Source: Pomphorhynchus laevis
Taxonomy: Eukaryota > Acanthocephala > Palaeacanthocephala > Echinorhynchida > Pomphorhynchidae
DNA: 64,000 nucleotides
Reading direction: 5' to 3'
Assembly (NCBI GenBank): GCA_012934845.2
Contig: WNNJ02000123.1
Span: 1-64,000, forward strand
The notes under the pieces were generated by a model that was not told the DNA's origin, did no database searches, and worked only from the letters and a program-made list of their open reading frames with translations. Position numbers and translations under genes: made by a program. This document shows, piece after piece, positions 55,291 through 64,000 of the stretch (position 1 is its first letter; each line of letters opens with the position of its first letter).

Positions 55291-55385
55291 CACACAGTAA
55301 ACGCTACAATTATTAAGTAAAGAAAATTTATTATTGATACTAATGTGAACTTTCTAGATTGTTATGTAAAGCCATCAAGTTGGTT

Positions 55386-55947
55386 ATAATTTTATTAAAG
55401 GACGTATAGTAGATTAGATACTCCGTGACACAGTTAGATAACAGTCTGTATCGGATCCTTATTTATTTAGCAGCAGTTATAAATCCATAAGCGTCCATTC
55501 GATCCGGATGCTACAATCCGAAACCGTATAGCACAGCAGATTCTGCTGATAATCTCAAATGTTGAATATAATATATGTTTACTAAACCATCTAGAGTTAT
55601 TAAAGAATCGCATGTACTAAATCAAAATAATTTATTTTTATTTTTTATTTATTCAATTACAAGAATATAATTTTATTAAAGGAAGTATAGTAGATTAGAT
55701 ACTCCGTGACACAGTTAGATAACAGTCTGTATCGGATCCTTATTTATTTAGCAGCAGTTATAAATCCATAAGCGTCCATTCGATCCGGATGCTACAATCC
55801 GAAACCGTATAGCACAGCAGATTCTGCTGATAATCTCAAATGTTGAATGTAATATATGTTTACTAAACCATCTAGAGTTATTAAAGAATCGCAGGAACTA
55901 AATCAAAATAATTTATTTTTATTTTTTATTTATTCAATTACAAGACT
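55386..55947. repeat. Tandem duplication, 281-bp unit, two copies
   Basis: ATAATTTTATTAAAGG starts the unit at 55386 and 55667. Copies differ at only a few positions. The inner part (ATCCGAAACCGTATAGCACAGCAG) recalls the PLE paired motif (GCCGAAACCTGATAGCATAGCAG) and the weak copy at 45455, so the unit may be a derived PLE end. A third, partial copy is at 60755-60915. Confidence 0.8.
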
Positions 55948-56333
55948 GTGCCCGTAGGGCTGCTTTGTCTGATCACATTATATATAATAAAATTCATATA
56001 TACAATTAGTATCATAACTTGATGTCATCACACATCAGATTAAGATAAATCCAAATTTAGTTAAATTTGAACGGTTTAATCACTGCGCCAGTGAATAAAA
56101 TATAGGATACAATATGTAGACAAAAAAGTAAACATGTTAACTCTTTATTTTTCCATCTCAACAAAATTACAACGATCCAACTTTTACAACACAAGTAAAC
56201 TGTTTATATCGGCAAGTCTGACGAATCCGATTTGTTCATTTCCTGTGCATAATTTGTCCAAACTTATATATTGGTCATGCATTGTTTGTTGTCGTTTCGT
56301 CATCCCATTACACCATAATCTAGAATAAAATTT
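55797..56333. repeat. 537-bp segment duplicated at 60755-61296
   Basis: The two segments are almost identical over their whole length. Both contain the 261-bp repeat at their right end, and on that side both are followed by an L2/CR1-type LINE copy. Confidence 0.8.
56073..56333. repeat. 261-bp dispersed repeat, copy A
   Basis: From GGTTTAATCACTGCGCCAG to CTAGAATAAAATTT. Copy B is 56901-57161 (about two differences), copy C 61035-61296. The small plus-strand frame each copy contains is not thought to be coding. The unit is AT-rich with poly-A near its start. Confidence 0.85.
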
Positions 56334-56900
56334 AGAAATGAATCTTGTGGGACTCCCCACACAATACGGATGGGAAGGGATGATGATAAATTTGAACGGA
56401 CGCGAAAATAACGGTCGGATAGATAAAAGGCAAACTATGCTATGTAGGAGGAAGAAAAGCTATAATCATAACGAAGGCGAGAAAGCAGGATATAGTGGTT
56501 GACGATGTCGAAGGCGGAAATGAGGTCAAAAGATATGAGTACACTATATAGAGCCTCGTCAAGGGAAATGAGTAGGCCGTTGTAAACTTTTATGCAGGCG
56601 ATTTCTGAAGAGAGATTAGTGCGGAAAGAAGATTGGAAAGGAAGGTACAGATTGGATAAAGAGAGATAAACGTAGATCTGTATTAAGAAGAGGCGCTCTA
56701 AGAGATGGATAAAGTAGGGAGGAGTGAAATGGAAAGATAGCTAGAAGTGAAGGGGCGAGCGATTGTTTATTAAGGAGGGGACGAACGATGACAGATTTCC
56801 AGTGTGAAGGAAAGATACGACTGCGGTTGGACGAGGTAAACAAGGTGGTGAGAGAAGTGGATATCGATGAACACATGGAGTTAAGTATGGGGTAGTCAGA
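56334..56900 (-). mobile_element. L2/CR1-type LINE internal fragment
   Basis: Minus-strand match to ORF2 residues about 475-665 of the copy at 61295-63862: it runs from the SRIFPSHWKSVIVRPLL block to the segment before the motif B PQGS site. Frames are broken. Bounded on both sides by the 261-bp repeat. Confidence 0.75.
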
Positions 56901-57161
56901 GGTTTAATCACTGCGCCAGTGAATAAAATATAGGATACAATATGTAGATAAAAAAGTAAACATGTTAACTCTTTATTTTTCCATCTCAACAAAATTACAA
57001 CGATCCAACTTTTACAACACAAGTAAACTGTTTATATCGGCAAGTCTGACGAATCCGATTTGTTCATTTCCTGTGCATAATTTGTCCATACTTATATATT
57101 GGTCATGCATTGTTTGTTGTCGTTTCGTCATCCCATTACACCATAATCTAGAATAAAATTT
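56901..57161. repeat. 261-bp dispersed repeat, copy B
   Basis: In direct orientation to copy A; the two flank a 567-bp LINE fragment. Unique DNA begins at 57162. Confidence 0.85.
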
Positions 57162-58799
57162 TCTAATAATACTTAGATATAAAGTAATATTTATTCACTG
57201 ATAATTAAAACATATTTCCACTTATAGCAAAGCTTGTTCAGATTTAAGTTTTACGCATAATTATTAAAATAAATCTAAGAAGATCATTAGGATTGGATTT
57301 TATAATTATTATAAACGACCAACAGCTATCTACTAAAATATGGCCTGATCCCTTTTTTGGAATACGGCTTACTACACGCACACGGTCCGCCAGAAACTTT
57401 GTACACATTTATTGCTCAGATCTATAGTTGGTGCTGCTTGCAACCGTGTCGGAATGATAACCATCAATCTCTTGGTCAAAATCAAATGAGGGCGGTAATC
57501 CTGTGGGCAACCGGGATTAAGTCCGTGCTTGCAGATCAGTCATGTGACGTTCAAATCGATGCTCCGACAACATACAGTGCACTGGGAACGTGTGTGCTTG
57601 CAGCTAGGTGCAGCGATTGTGCAATCGCAGATTGCAGCTACTAGACGATCGTGATTTGCATCAACAGCTTATTCGTTTATTGCAACAGCTGGTAGGTAGT
57701 TAGTTGAAGCAACAGTTCGATCGTTAATTGCAGCTGCAGCTCTGCCGTTCAATGCAGCGACTTGGCGGTGGTTAGTTCCAGTGGCTGTTCAGTAGATTAG
57801 GATTGCATTTTATAATTATTAATTGACAATTATGAGTAAGTTTGAACTTATCAGAAAAAAACTAATTAAGGATGATTTAATAGCATTGAGAATGCGACGG
57901 ACACTAAATAATGCTAAAGAATACATCGTAGATTTTAGGCTAATGTTTATATTCTGTATTTTTGATATGTTAGAATGCGAAAAGATCAACCGCTATCCAC
58001 TAAAATCACGTAACAAACCAATTAATATATTAAAAATTGACCCTATTGGTAAAAAAATCGAAAATACATTCGTTCGTCAGGTCATCTAGAGTCAAAAGTC
58101 ATAAGTATTCCTTCGTCTGATCTTCGATGCAGACAAGAATAAAAATCCTTACAATTATTACAGCTACTATAAACTCAAGAATACCACGATGGCGGTTCGG
58201 CAACTACAAGATTTTATAACAAAAGACAACCTAGCTAAAAAAGAATAAATAAACACATAATCACGGTTCAAAAGAGAGCTGTCTAATGTGTACTTGATAT
58301 AAATAATGAAAATCTAATTCATTTGACTAAACAGTAGGAAAACTAATAAATACCACTTATATACCGGAGGCACACAATTTCGCAATAAAACATTTCGGAT
58401 CTTGGGTTCACACTTCGCAAACAATCTTAACCCAGAGAATGATATATCGCTGGCTAGGAAATTATTTTATAAAGGGAAAAAGTTATGCAACAGTGCTACT
58501 AGACTTGGGGCATCATAGAATTAATTTGCTACATATACTGAAGGTTTACTGTTGCGCAGATTTACTATTCTTAAGTAGAAACCGAAATCCTAACAAAGGC
58601 ATTCATTTAAAAACAGATTTATTTTTACGTGGCAAATGCGTGCCGGCGCCCGCTTTAATGACCACAAAAAAAAACAAAAGAAGACAGAAATCAAAATCAC
58701 GTGTCGAGGAGGGTACGGAGGTGGAATTTGAATCCATTGAAGTAGGGACGCGCGAACGTCGAGAGGGAGCTGATTCCTGACGAGTGGAACAACGACGAA
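57162..58799. other. Unassigned DNA with weak open frames
   Basis: Frames of 95, 88 and 113 codons (57357-57644, 57823-58089, 58439-58780) show no recognisable domain. 57580-57790 has many GCAGC/TTGCA(A/G)C words like a degenerate CAG-type repeat. A basic and acidic mix in the third frame (KKNKRRQKSKSRVEEG) is low complexity. Confidence 0.3.
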
Positions 58800-60752
58800 G
58801 AGGGATTAAATACCGTAATTGTTAGAGTAATTAGGAACGTAGAGTTATATGGCATGACGGGAACGCAGTGATACAGAGGTGGGACGAGTGTCGTCCAAGA
58901 AAGCGAGGTTGAACGTTGAAGAGGCGACAGCGATGAGATGAAAAGTTACGATAAGTATGTGGAGTTGTATGCGGATGTGAATAAAGCACCGAGAGTTGTG
59001 CAAGATATGTTAATGTGTGGTCAAAGCGATGGAGATGTAGGAGCACTCGAACAGCGGTGTTAATGCTGCGTTGTAGGAATAGGATGATTGATATTGGAGA
59101 ATTATCAAAAGCACTAAGTCAGTAATCGATTTTAGGGAATAGAAGAGACATACAGTAATGAAAGTCGATATGAAAGCGGTTACGGCTGATAGCACGAGAA
59201 TAAGGTTAGACGGGCGGACCTTGTCAATGACAGGGTTTAAAGGAAATGTGATCATCGAAATGGAATCATAAGAAACTGAGATTGTAGACGAGAGTAATAA
59301 TAGATAATGCAAAAGATACAGGGGGAGGAGATATGTTAGGTTGATAGGGTAGAAGATATGTTAAGTTGATAGGGGGAAGATACACATTATTATGGACTTG
59401 TCTGGGTTTAGAACGATACGAAGATTAGAGAGACGTTTGTAGATAGAAGAAAGACACTTCGAGGCAGAAATTGCGATATCGCGTATGCGATGAACGGGTA
59501 CATATTCATAGATGAGGATGTCATCGGCGTATTGCATGACGTTAGAGGAGTAAGGTTTGATAAATGGAGAGCGATCGCCAAGTAGAAGAGAGAAAGCAGC
59601 GAACTTAGAAATGAATCTTGTGGGACTCCGCAGACAATAGAAATGGAAGGGGTGATGATGAATTTGAACAGACGCGAAAATAACGGTCGGATAGATAAAC
59701 GGCAAACTATGCTATGCAGGATGAAGAAAGGACATAATCATAACGAATGCGAGAAAGCAGGATATAGTGGTCGACGATGTCGAAGGCGGAAATGAGGTCA
59801 AAGGATATGAGTACACTATATAGAGCCATGTCAAGGGAAATGAGTAGGCCGTTGTAAACTTTTATGCAGGCGATTTCTGAAGAGAGATTAGAGTGTAAAG
59901 AAGATTGGAAAGGAAGGTACAGATTGGATAAAGAGAGATAAACGTAGATCTGTATTAAGAAGAGGCGCTCTAAGAGATGGATAAAGTAGGTAAGAGTGAA
60001 ATGGAAAGATAGCTAGAAGTGAGGGGGCGAACGATTGTTTATTAAGGAGGGGACGAACGATGGCAGATTTCCAGTGTGAAGGAAAGATACTACTGCGGTT
60101 GGACGAGGTAAACAAAGTGGTGAGAATAGTGGATATCGATGGACACATGGATTTAAGTATGGGGTATGCAGGGTATCGACATGTGAGGTTTTGTTGAACA
60201 AGGACACAAGGCAGATGAGACTTTGGTAGGTGAGACTGGTAGAAGATAAAAGAAATCCGGAATGATGAGGCGAGACTAGTAGCAGTGAGATGGAATGGAG
60301 CCGGGGCTGTGAGAGAGCAACGTGGATACTTTGGTCTCTAGAAATGACGAATAATCATGGGGATTAATGTTGCGAGACGAAGAGGAGCGAGAAAAGATTG
60401 AATTAAAAGTATGTCAGAGAGACTTAAAGTTTAATGAAGTGTTGATTTTATGCTGCCAGGAGTTGCATTTGGTGCGTAGTAGATGGAGATGAGCCAGGCG
60501 AAGAGCAAGATAGGAATCTCAAAGAGACGGAGTAAGCGAGCAAATATCATGTCTTTGAGAAGGCGGTGATAGCCTCGAAAAGGATGATGGACTCGACGCT
60601 TTGAGATTAGGTATTGAGGCTTGAAGTGCAAGAAAATATCAAGAGTTGATGTGAGTTTAGGGTCGGAAAGAAAAACAATATCGTGTTTAGAGGAGTAGAA
60701 AATAATGTTATTGTGTGAGAAGATAGAGACGATTTAATTAAGGAGGAGCGGA
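58800..60752 (-). mobile_element. L2/CR1-type LINE, second copy, decayed
   Basis: Aligns with ORF2 of the copy at 61295-63862 from the linker (60640) through RT (59705-59361, QYADDILIYEYVPVHRIRD) to the C-terminus. It also keeps sequence beyond that copy's end (59046-58831), reading like the usual LINE tail. Many frame breaks; 5' end truncated at the repeat boundary 60752. Confidence 0.75.
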
Positions 60753-61034
60753 GATATAATTCGAAACCGTATAGCACAGCAGATTCTGCTGATAATCTCA
60801 AATGTTGAATGTAATATATGTTTACTAAACCATCTAGAGTTATTAAAGAATCGCAGGAACTAAATCAAAATAATTTATTTTTATTTTTTATTTATTCAAT
60901 TACAAGACTGTGCCCGTAGGGCTGCTTTGTCTGATCACATTATATATAATAAAATTCATATATACAATTAGTATCATAACTTGATGTCATCACACATCAG
61001 ATTAAGATAAATCCAAATTTAGTTAAATTTGAAC

Positions 61035-61296
61035 GGTTTAATCACTGCGCCAGTGAATAAAATATAGTATACAATATGTAGACAAAAAAAGTAAACATGT
61101 TAACTCTTTATTTTTCCATCTCAACAAAATTACAACGATCCAACTTTTACAACACAAGTAAACTGTTTATATCGGCAAGTCTGACGAATCCGATTTGTTC
61201 ATTTCCTGTGCATAATTTGTCCAAACTTATATATTGGTCATGCATTGTTTGTTGTCGTTTCGTCATATTATTACACCATAATCTAGAATAAAATTT
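61035..61296. repeat. 261-bp dispersed repeat, copy C
   Basis: Part of the duplicated 60755-61296 segment; lies directly 3' of the LINE ORF2 on the minus strand. The last stop codon of that ORF falls on the junction. Confidence 0.85.
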
Positions 61297-63862
61297 ATAA
61301 TATTACTTCAGACGAAAGAGCACTCGAACGGCGGTGTTGATTATTCGTTGTAGGGGTATGGATGATGGATTTTGGAGAATTGACGAAAAGGCTAAGGCAG
61401 TAATCGATTTTAGGGAAAAGAAGCGATGAAAGAAGAGACATACAAGAACGGAAGTCGATAAGGGGGCGGATACGGCGGATGTCACGGAGAATTAAGTTAG
61501 ACGAGCGGACCTTGTCACGGACGAAGGGTTTAAGGGAAAGGTGATCATCGAAATGGAAGCCTAAGAAAGTGAGATTGTGGACTATGGGGATGATTGATGA
61601 GGCAAAATATACAGTGGGAGGAGATATGTTTGGTTTACGGGGGAGGATCCACATTATTTTGGACTTTTCGGGGTTTAGAACGAGATGGAGATTGGAGAGA
61701 CGTTTGTAGATAGAAGAAAGACAGTTGGAGGCAGAAATGCCGATATCGTGTATGCGATGTGCGGGTGCATGAGCATAGATTAGAATGTCATCGGCGTATT
61801 GCATGACGTTAAAGGAGTAAGGTTTGATAAACGGAGATAGATCGCCAAGCAGAAGAGAGAAAAGCAGGGGACCTAGGACTGAACCTTGTGGGACCCCGCA
61901 AAAAATAGGGATGGGAAGGGAGGATGATGAATTAGAACAGACGCGAAAGGAACGGTCGGATAGATATGAGGCGAACCATGCTACGGAGGAGGAAGAAAAG
62001 CCGTAATCATAACGAAGGCGAGAAAGGAGGACGGAGTGGTCGACAATGTCGAATGCGGAGGAGAGGTCGAGGGAGATGAGAACACTATATAGAGCCTTGT
62101 CTCGAGAAATGAGTAAGTCGTTGTACACTTTTATGCATGCGATTTCTGTCGAGTGATTAGAGCGGAAAGCGGATTGGAAAGGAGGGTACAGATTGGATGA
62201 GGAGAGATAAGCGTTGATTTGTATTAAGATGAGGCGTTCTAAGAGCTTTGAAAGAGTAGGGAGTAGTGAAATGGGGCGATAGCTAGAAGGAAGGGAGGGG
62301 TCGAGCGATTGTTTCTTAAGGAGGGGACGAACGATTGCGGATTTCCAGTGTGAAGGGAAGATACGACTGCGGATGGACGAGTTAAACAAGGTTGTGAGAA
62401 ATGGGGATATCGATGAGCATATAGATTTTAATATGTGAGTAGGCAGGGGATCGGCAGGTGAGGTTTTGTTGGGCAAGGACATGAGGACAGATGATACTTC
62501 TGTAGGTGAGACAGGGAGAAGATGAAAGAGTTCCGGAAGGATGAGATTAGACTGGGCAGAGTGGGATAGGATGGAGACCGGGGTGTGAGAGAGCAACGTG
62601 GATACTTTAGTCTGGAGAAATGACGAATAATCATTGGCATTGATGTTGCACGGCGAAGAGGAGCGAGCAAGGATTGAGTTAAAAGTATGCCAGAGAGTCT
62701 TAGAGTTGAATGAAGTGATGATTTTATGCTGCCAGAAGGAGTTGCATTTGGTACGTAGTAGGTTGAGATGAGACCGGCGAAGAGCAAGATAGGAATCACG
62801 GAAAGACGGAGTGATCGAGCGGAAATCACGTCTGAGAGAGCGGTGATAGACTCGAAAAGCATGGCGGAGTCGACGCTTTGATAGTAGGCATTGGATGTCA
62901 AACCATGGGGCACGGTGCAAGCGACGGTGTGGGTGAGACTTTAAGGGCAAGAGAATATCGAGAGTGGATGTGAGTTCAGAGTCGAAAAGAAAGGCGAGAT
63001 CGTGAGGAGATGAATATGTTATTGTGGGTAATGATAGAGATGATTGGAGTAAGGCAGAGCGGAGAAGGGAGAGGTCAAGATTTCTCCAAGGGCGACGTAG
63101 GATTATAGGTGTGTGAGGAGGGGTGTGATTGTGAGTGAGATCAAGGGTGATGATAAAGTGATCGGATAGACCATGATCAGAGATGGACAGTGACGTGTAA
63201 GCAGCAAAATGATCGGGGACAGCGATGATGTCGAGTGCCCCACCAAGTATATGTGTGGGGGCAGTGGAGATTAGTTTGTAATTGTAGTTGGATAGAATGT
63301 TGATGAACCGGATGGAATCCGTGGAAGAGGGGCGGTCTAGGCGGATATTGAAGTCGCCTAGAACGAGTGAAGGGATTGAGGACAAAGAACAATGAGAAAG
63401 GAGGTCAGCGAGTTCGGTAAAAAATAAGGCAGTAGGAGCTGATGAACCAGGACGGTATACAATGGCGAGATCTAGAGTGATCGGGTTAGAATAACGACAA
63501 GTGAGCAATTCAAAAGAGCAAGGACTGAAAGGGGGATTGATTTTGCGAAGAGACGCGGGGTGACGCGCGAATGCGACGATGCCGCCATGATTAGAGAATT
63601 TAGAAGGGCATGAGCTGAGGGGGCGGGCGGATTCGACTAGGGAGCAACCGGTAGAGAGCAGACGGCGAATGGAAAGGTCGTCGGAATCTGAGTGCCAGGA
63701 TTCGGTGAGGCAGAAGATATCGATGGATTGCTTGATGAATAGGTTGAGGATAAGATCGGATTTATTGAGAATAGATCTAGTGTTGAGGAGACCGAGGCGG
63801 AAACCGTGTGTTGTGGCGAAAGAGTCTAGTGGAGAAGACACATAGGAGAGATGGAGCGCCAT
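61295..63862 (-). CDS. L2/CR1-type LINE ORF2: APE endonuclease and reverse transcriptase (855 codons)
   Basis: An open frame from ATG 63862. Endonuclease: LLNTRSILNK (25-34), CLTESW (51-56, metal-binding Glu), LVLGDFNIRLD (166-176) and SDHGLSDHF (228-236). RT: SYRPISLLPTLSKLLERLI (527-545), LDLSSAFDIVDH (598-609, motif A Asp), GVPQGSVLGPLLFSLLLGDL (656-675), QYADDILIYA (688-697), LNPEKSKIMW, LGFHFDDHLSLK. These are the catalytic sets for nicking DNA and priming cDNA at the nick. The C-terminal ~100 residues expected for the clade are missing: near 61370 the phase shifts (INTAVRVLFRL continues in another frame) and the copy is cut at the 261-bp repeat. GC is far above local host DNA. Confidence 0.85.
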   Translation of the reverse strand: MALHLSYVSSPLDSFATTHGFRLGLLNTRSILNKSDLILNLFIKQSIDIFCLTESWHSDSDDLSIRRLLSTGCSLVESARPLSSCPSKFSNHGGIVAFARHPASLRKINPPFSPCSFELLTCRYSNPITLDLAIVYRPGSSAPTALFFTELADLLSHCSLSSIPSLVLGDFNIRLDRPSSTDSIRFINILSNYNYKLISTAPTHILGGALDIIAVPDHFAAYTSLSISDHGLSDHFIITLDLTHNHTPPHTPIILRRPWRNLDLSLLRSALLQSSLSLPTITYSSPHDLAFLFDSELTSTLDILLPLKSHPHRRLHRAPWFDIQCLLSKRRLRHAFRVYHRSLRRDFRSITPSFRDSYLALRRSHLNLLRTKCNSFWQHKIITSFNSKTLWHTFNSILARSSSPCNINANDYSSFLQTKVSTLLSHTPVSILSHSAQSNLILPELFHLLPVSPTEVSSVLMSLPNKTSPADPLPTHILKSICSSISPFLTTLFNSSIRSRIFPSHWKSAIVRPLLKKQSLDPSLPSSYRPISLLPTLSKLLERLILIQINAYLSSSNLYPPFQSAFRSNHSTEIACIKVYNDLLISRDKALYSVLISLDLSSAFDIVDHSVLLSRLRYDYGFSSSSVAWFASYLSDRSFRVCSNSSSSLPIPIFCGVPQGSVLGPLLFSLLLGDLSPFIKPYSFNVMQYADDILIYAHAPAHRIHDIGISASNCLSSIYKRLSNLHLVLNPEKSKIMWILPRKPNISPPTVYFASSIIPIVHNLTFLGFHFDDHLSLKPFVRDKVRSSNLILRDIRRIRPLIDFRSCMSLLSSLLFPKIDYCLSLFVNSPKSIIHTPTTNNQHRRSSALSSEVIL

Positions 63863-64000
63863 CGAATTTTTGGACGGGTGTGGACAACTTGAAAATTTCC
63901 GTCTATGTTTCGGATGGAGAGTGATGTTTCGCCGTTTTCCTCGCGACAGCGTTTTTCGATGCGGGCTGAAGAGATTTGAGCGATTTCAGAAGGGGCGCGA
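63826..64000 (-). CDS. LINE ORF1, C-terminal end (partial, leaves the window)
   Basis: On the minus strand, in a phase different from ORF2, an open frame enters at the window edge and reads APSEIAQISSARIEKRC, then NGETSLSIRNIDGNFQVVHT and KIRWRSISPMCLLH, ending at TAG 63828-63826. It overlaps the ORF2 start by 37 bases, a layout that suits reinitiation or frameshift translation in LINEs. No zinc knuckle is visible in this portion. Confidence 0.5.
   Translation of the reverse strand, partial: RAPSEIAQISSARIEKRCREENGETSLSIRNIDGNFQVVHTRPKIRWRSISPMCLLH

Noticed and set aside
56134-57156. Repeated 64-codon plus-strand protein (also at 61097-61291)
   Set aside because: The frame lies within a 261-bp repeat, starts in poly-A DNA and has no domain; identity reflects the DNA repeat.
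57357-58780. Three small plus-strand genes
   Set aside because: No domain, no splice context and low-complexity composition.
61035-61296. The 261-bp repeat as solo LTR
   Set aside because: No primer-binding site, polypurine tract or retroviral coding piece beside any copy; it borders a LINE.
62428-62913. 161-codon minus-strand protein
   Set aside because: Alternative frame of LINE ORF2.

Overview
The window reads as nuclear DNA from an AT-rich, repeat-dense animal genome, probably an invertebrate. Evidence: spliced protein-coding exons, tRNA-derived SINEs, several clades of non-LTR retrotransposon, two lineages of Penelope-like element (PLE), a Tc1/IS630-type transposon, and no operons or bacterial signals. 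I could not name the species.

Layout. 0-8.4 kb: SINEs, a 190-codon orphan frame on the minus strand, decayed retroelement pieces, PLE 3' ends and the last two exons of an IQ-motif gene separated by a 44-bp intron. 8.6-12.9 kb: an old PLE with a C-terminal GIY-YIG nuclease (minus strand), a foldback element at its 5' edge, and an RT piece of an element with a restriction-like endonuclease (RLE-like). 14.7-18.7 kb: a decayed I/jockey-type LINE. 18.7-21.6 kb: a PLE whose GIY-YIG domain lies before the RT (Naiad-like). 22.1-25.6 kb: tandem repeats, an RT/RLE-like element, and an acidic repeat-bearing reading frame. 26.8-29.6 kb: a minisatellite, a Tc1-like transposon, a LINE ORF1 piece and an RLE-like domain.

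29.9-46.7 kb carries a dispersed multi-exon host gene on the plus strand, or two genes. Its introns hold PLE pieces, a 131-bp tandem repeat and a decayed LINE (37.2-40.2 kb). The last three exons (41146-41329, 42779-42865, 46530-46660) agree in splice phase and end in a stop. 48-51 kb holds the most striking locus: an intronless, catalytically complete PTPN1/PTPN2-type tyrosine phosphatase. Its N-terminus is the in-frame tail of an RT/RLE-type retroelement, and an acidic C-terminal tail follows after one in-frame stop. Two further host exons (47-bp intron) and a small Ty3/gypsy fossil lie at 52-53 kb. 53-55.3 kb is a second I/jockey-type LINE (minus). 55.4-64 kb is a mosaic of a 281-bp tandem repeat, a 261-bp repeat and three minus-strand copies of an L2/CR1-type LINE, the last with an open 855-codon endonuclease-RT frame.

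A ~105-bp motif with strong base-pairing potential recurs at least ten times, in the 3' UTR of the Naiad-like PLE and its truncated copies. It is a good candidate for a structured RNA. Many short perfect foldbacks (12-18 bp arms) are scattered through the window. All names are from pattern recognition by eye; no database search was run.
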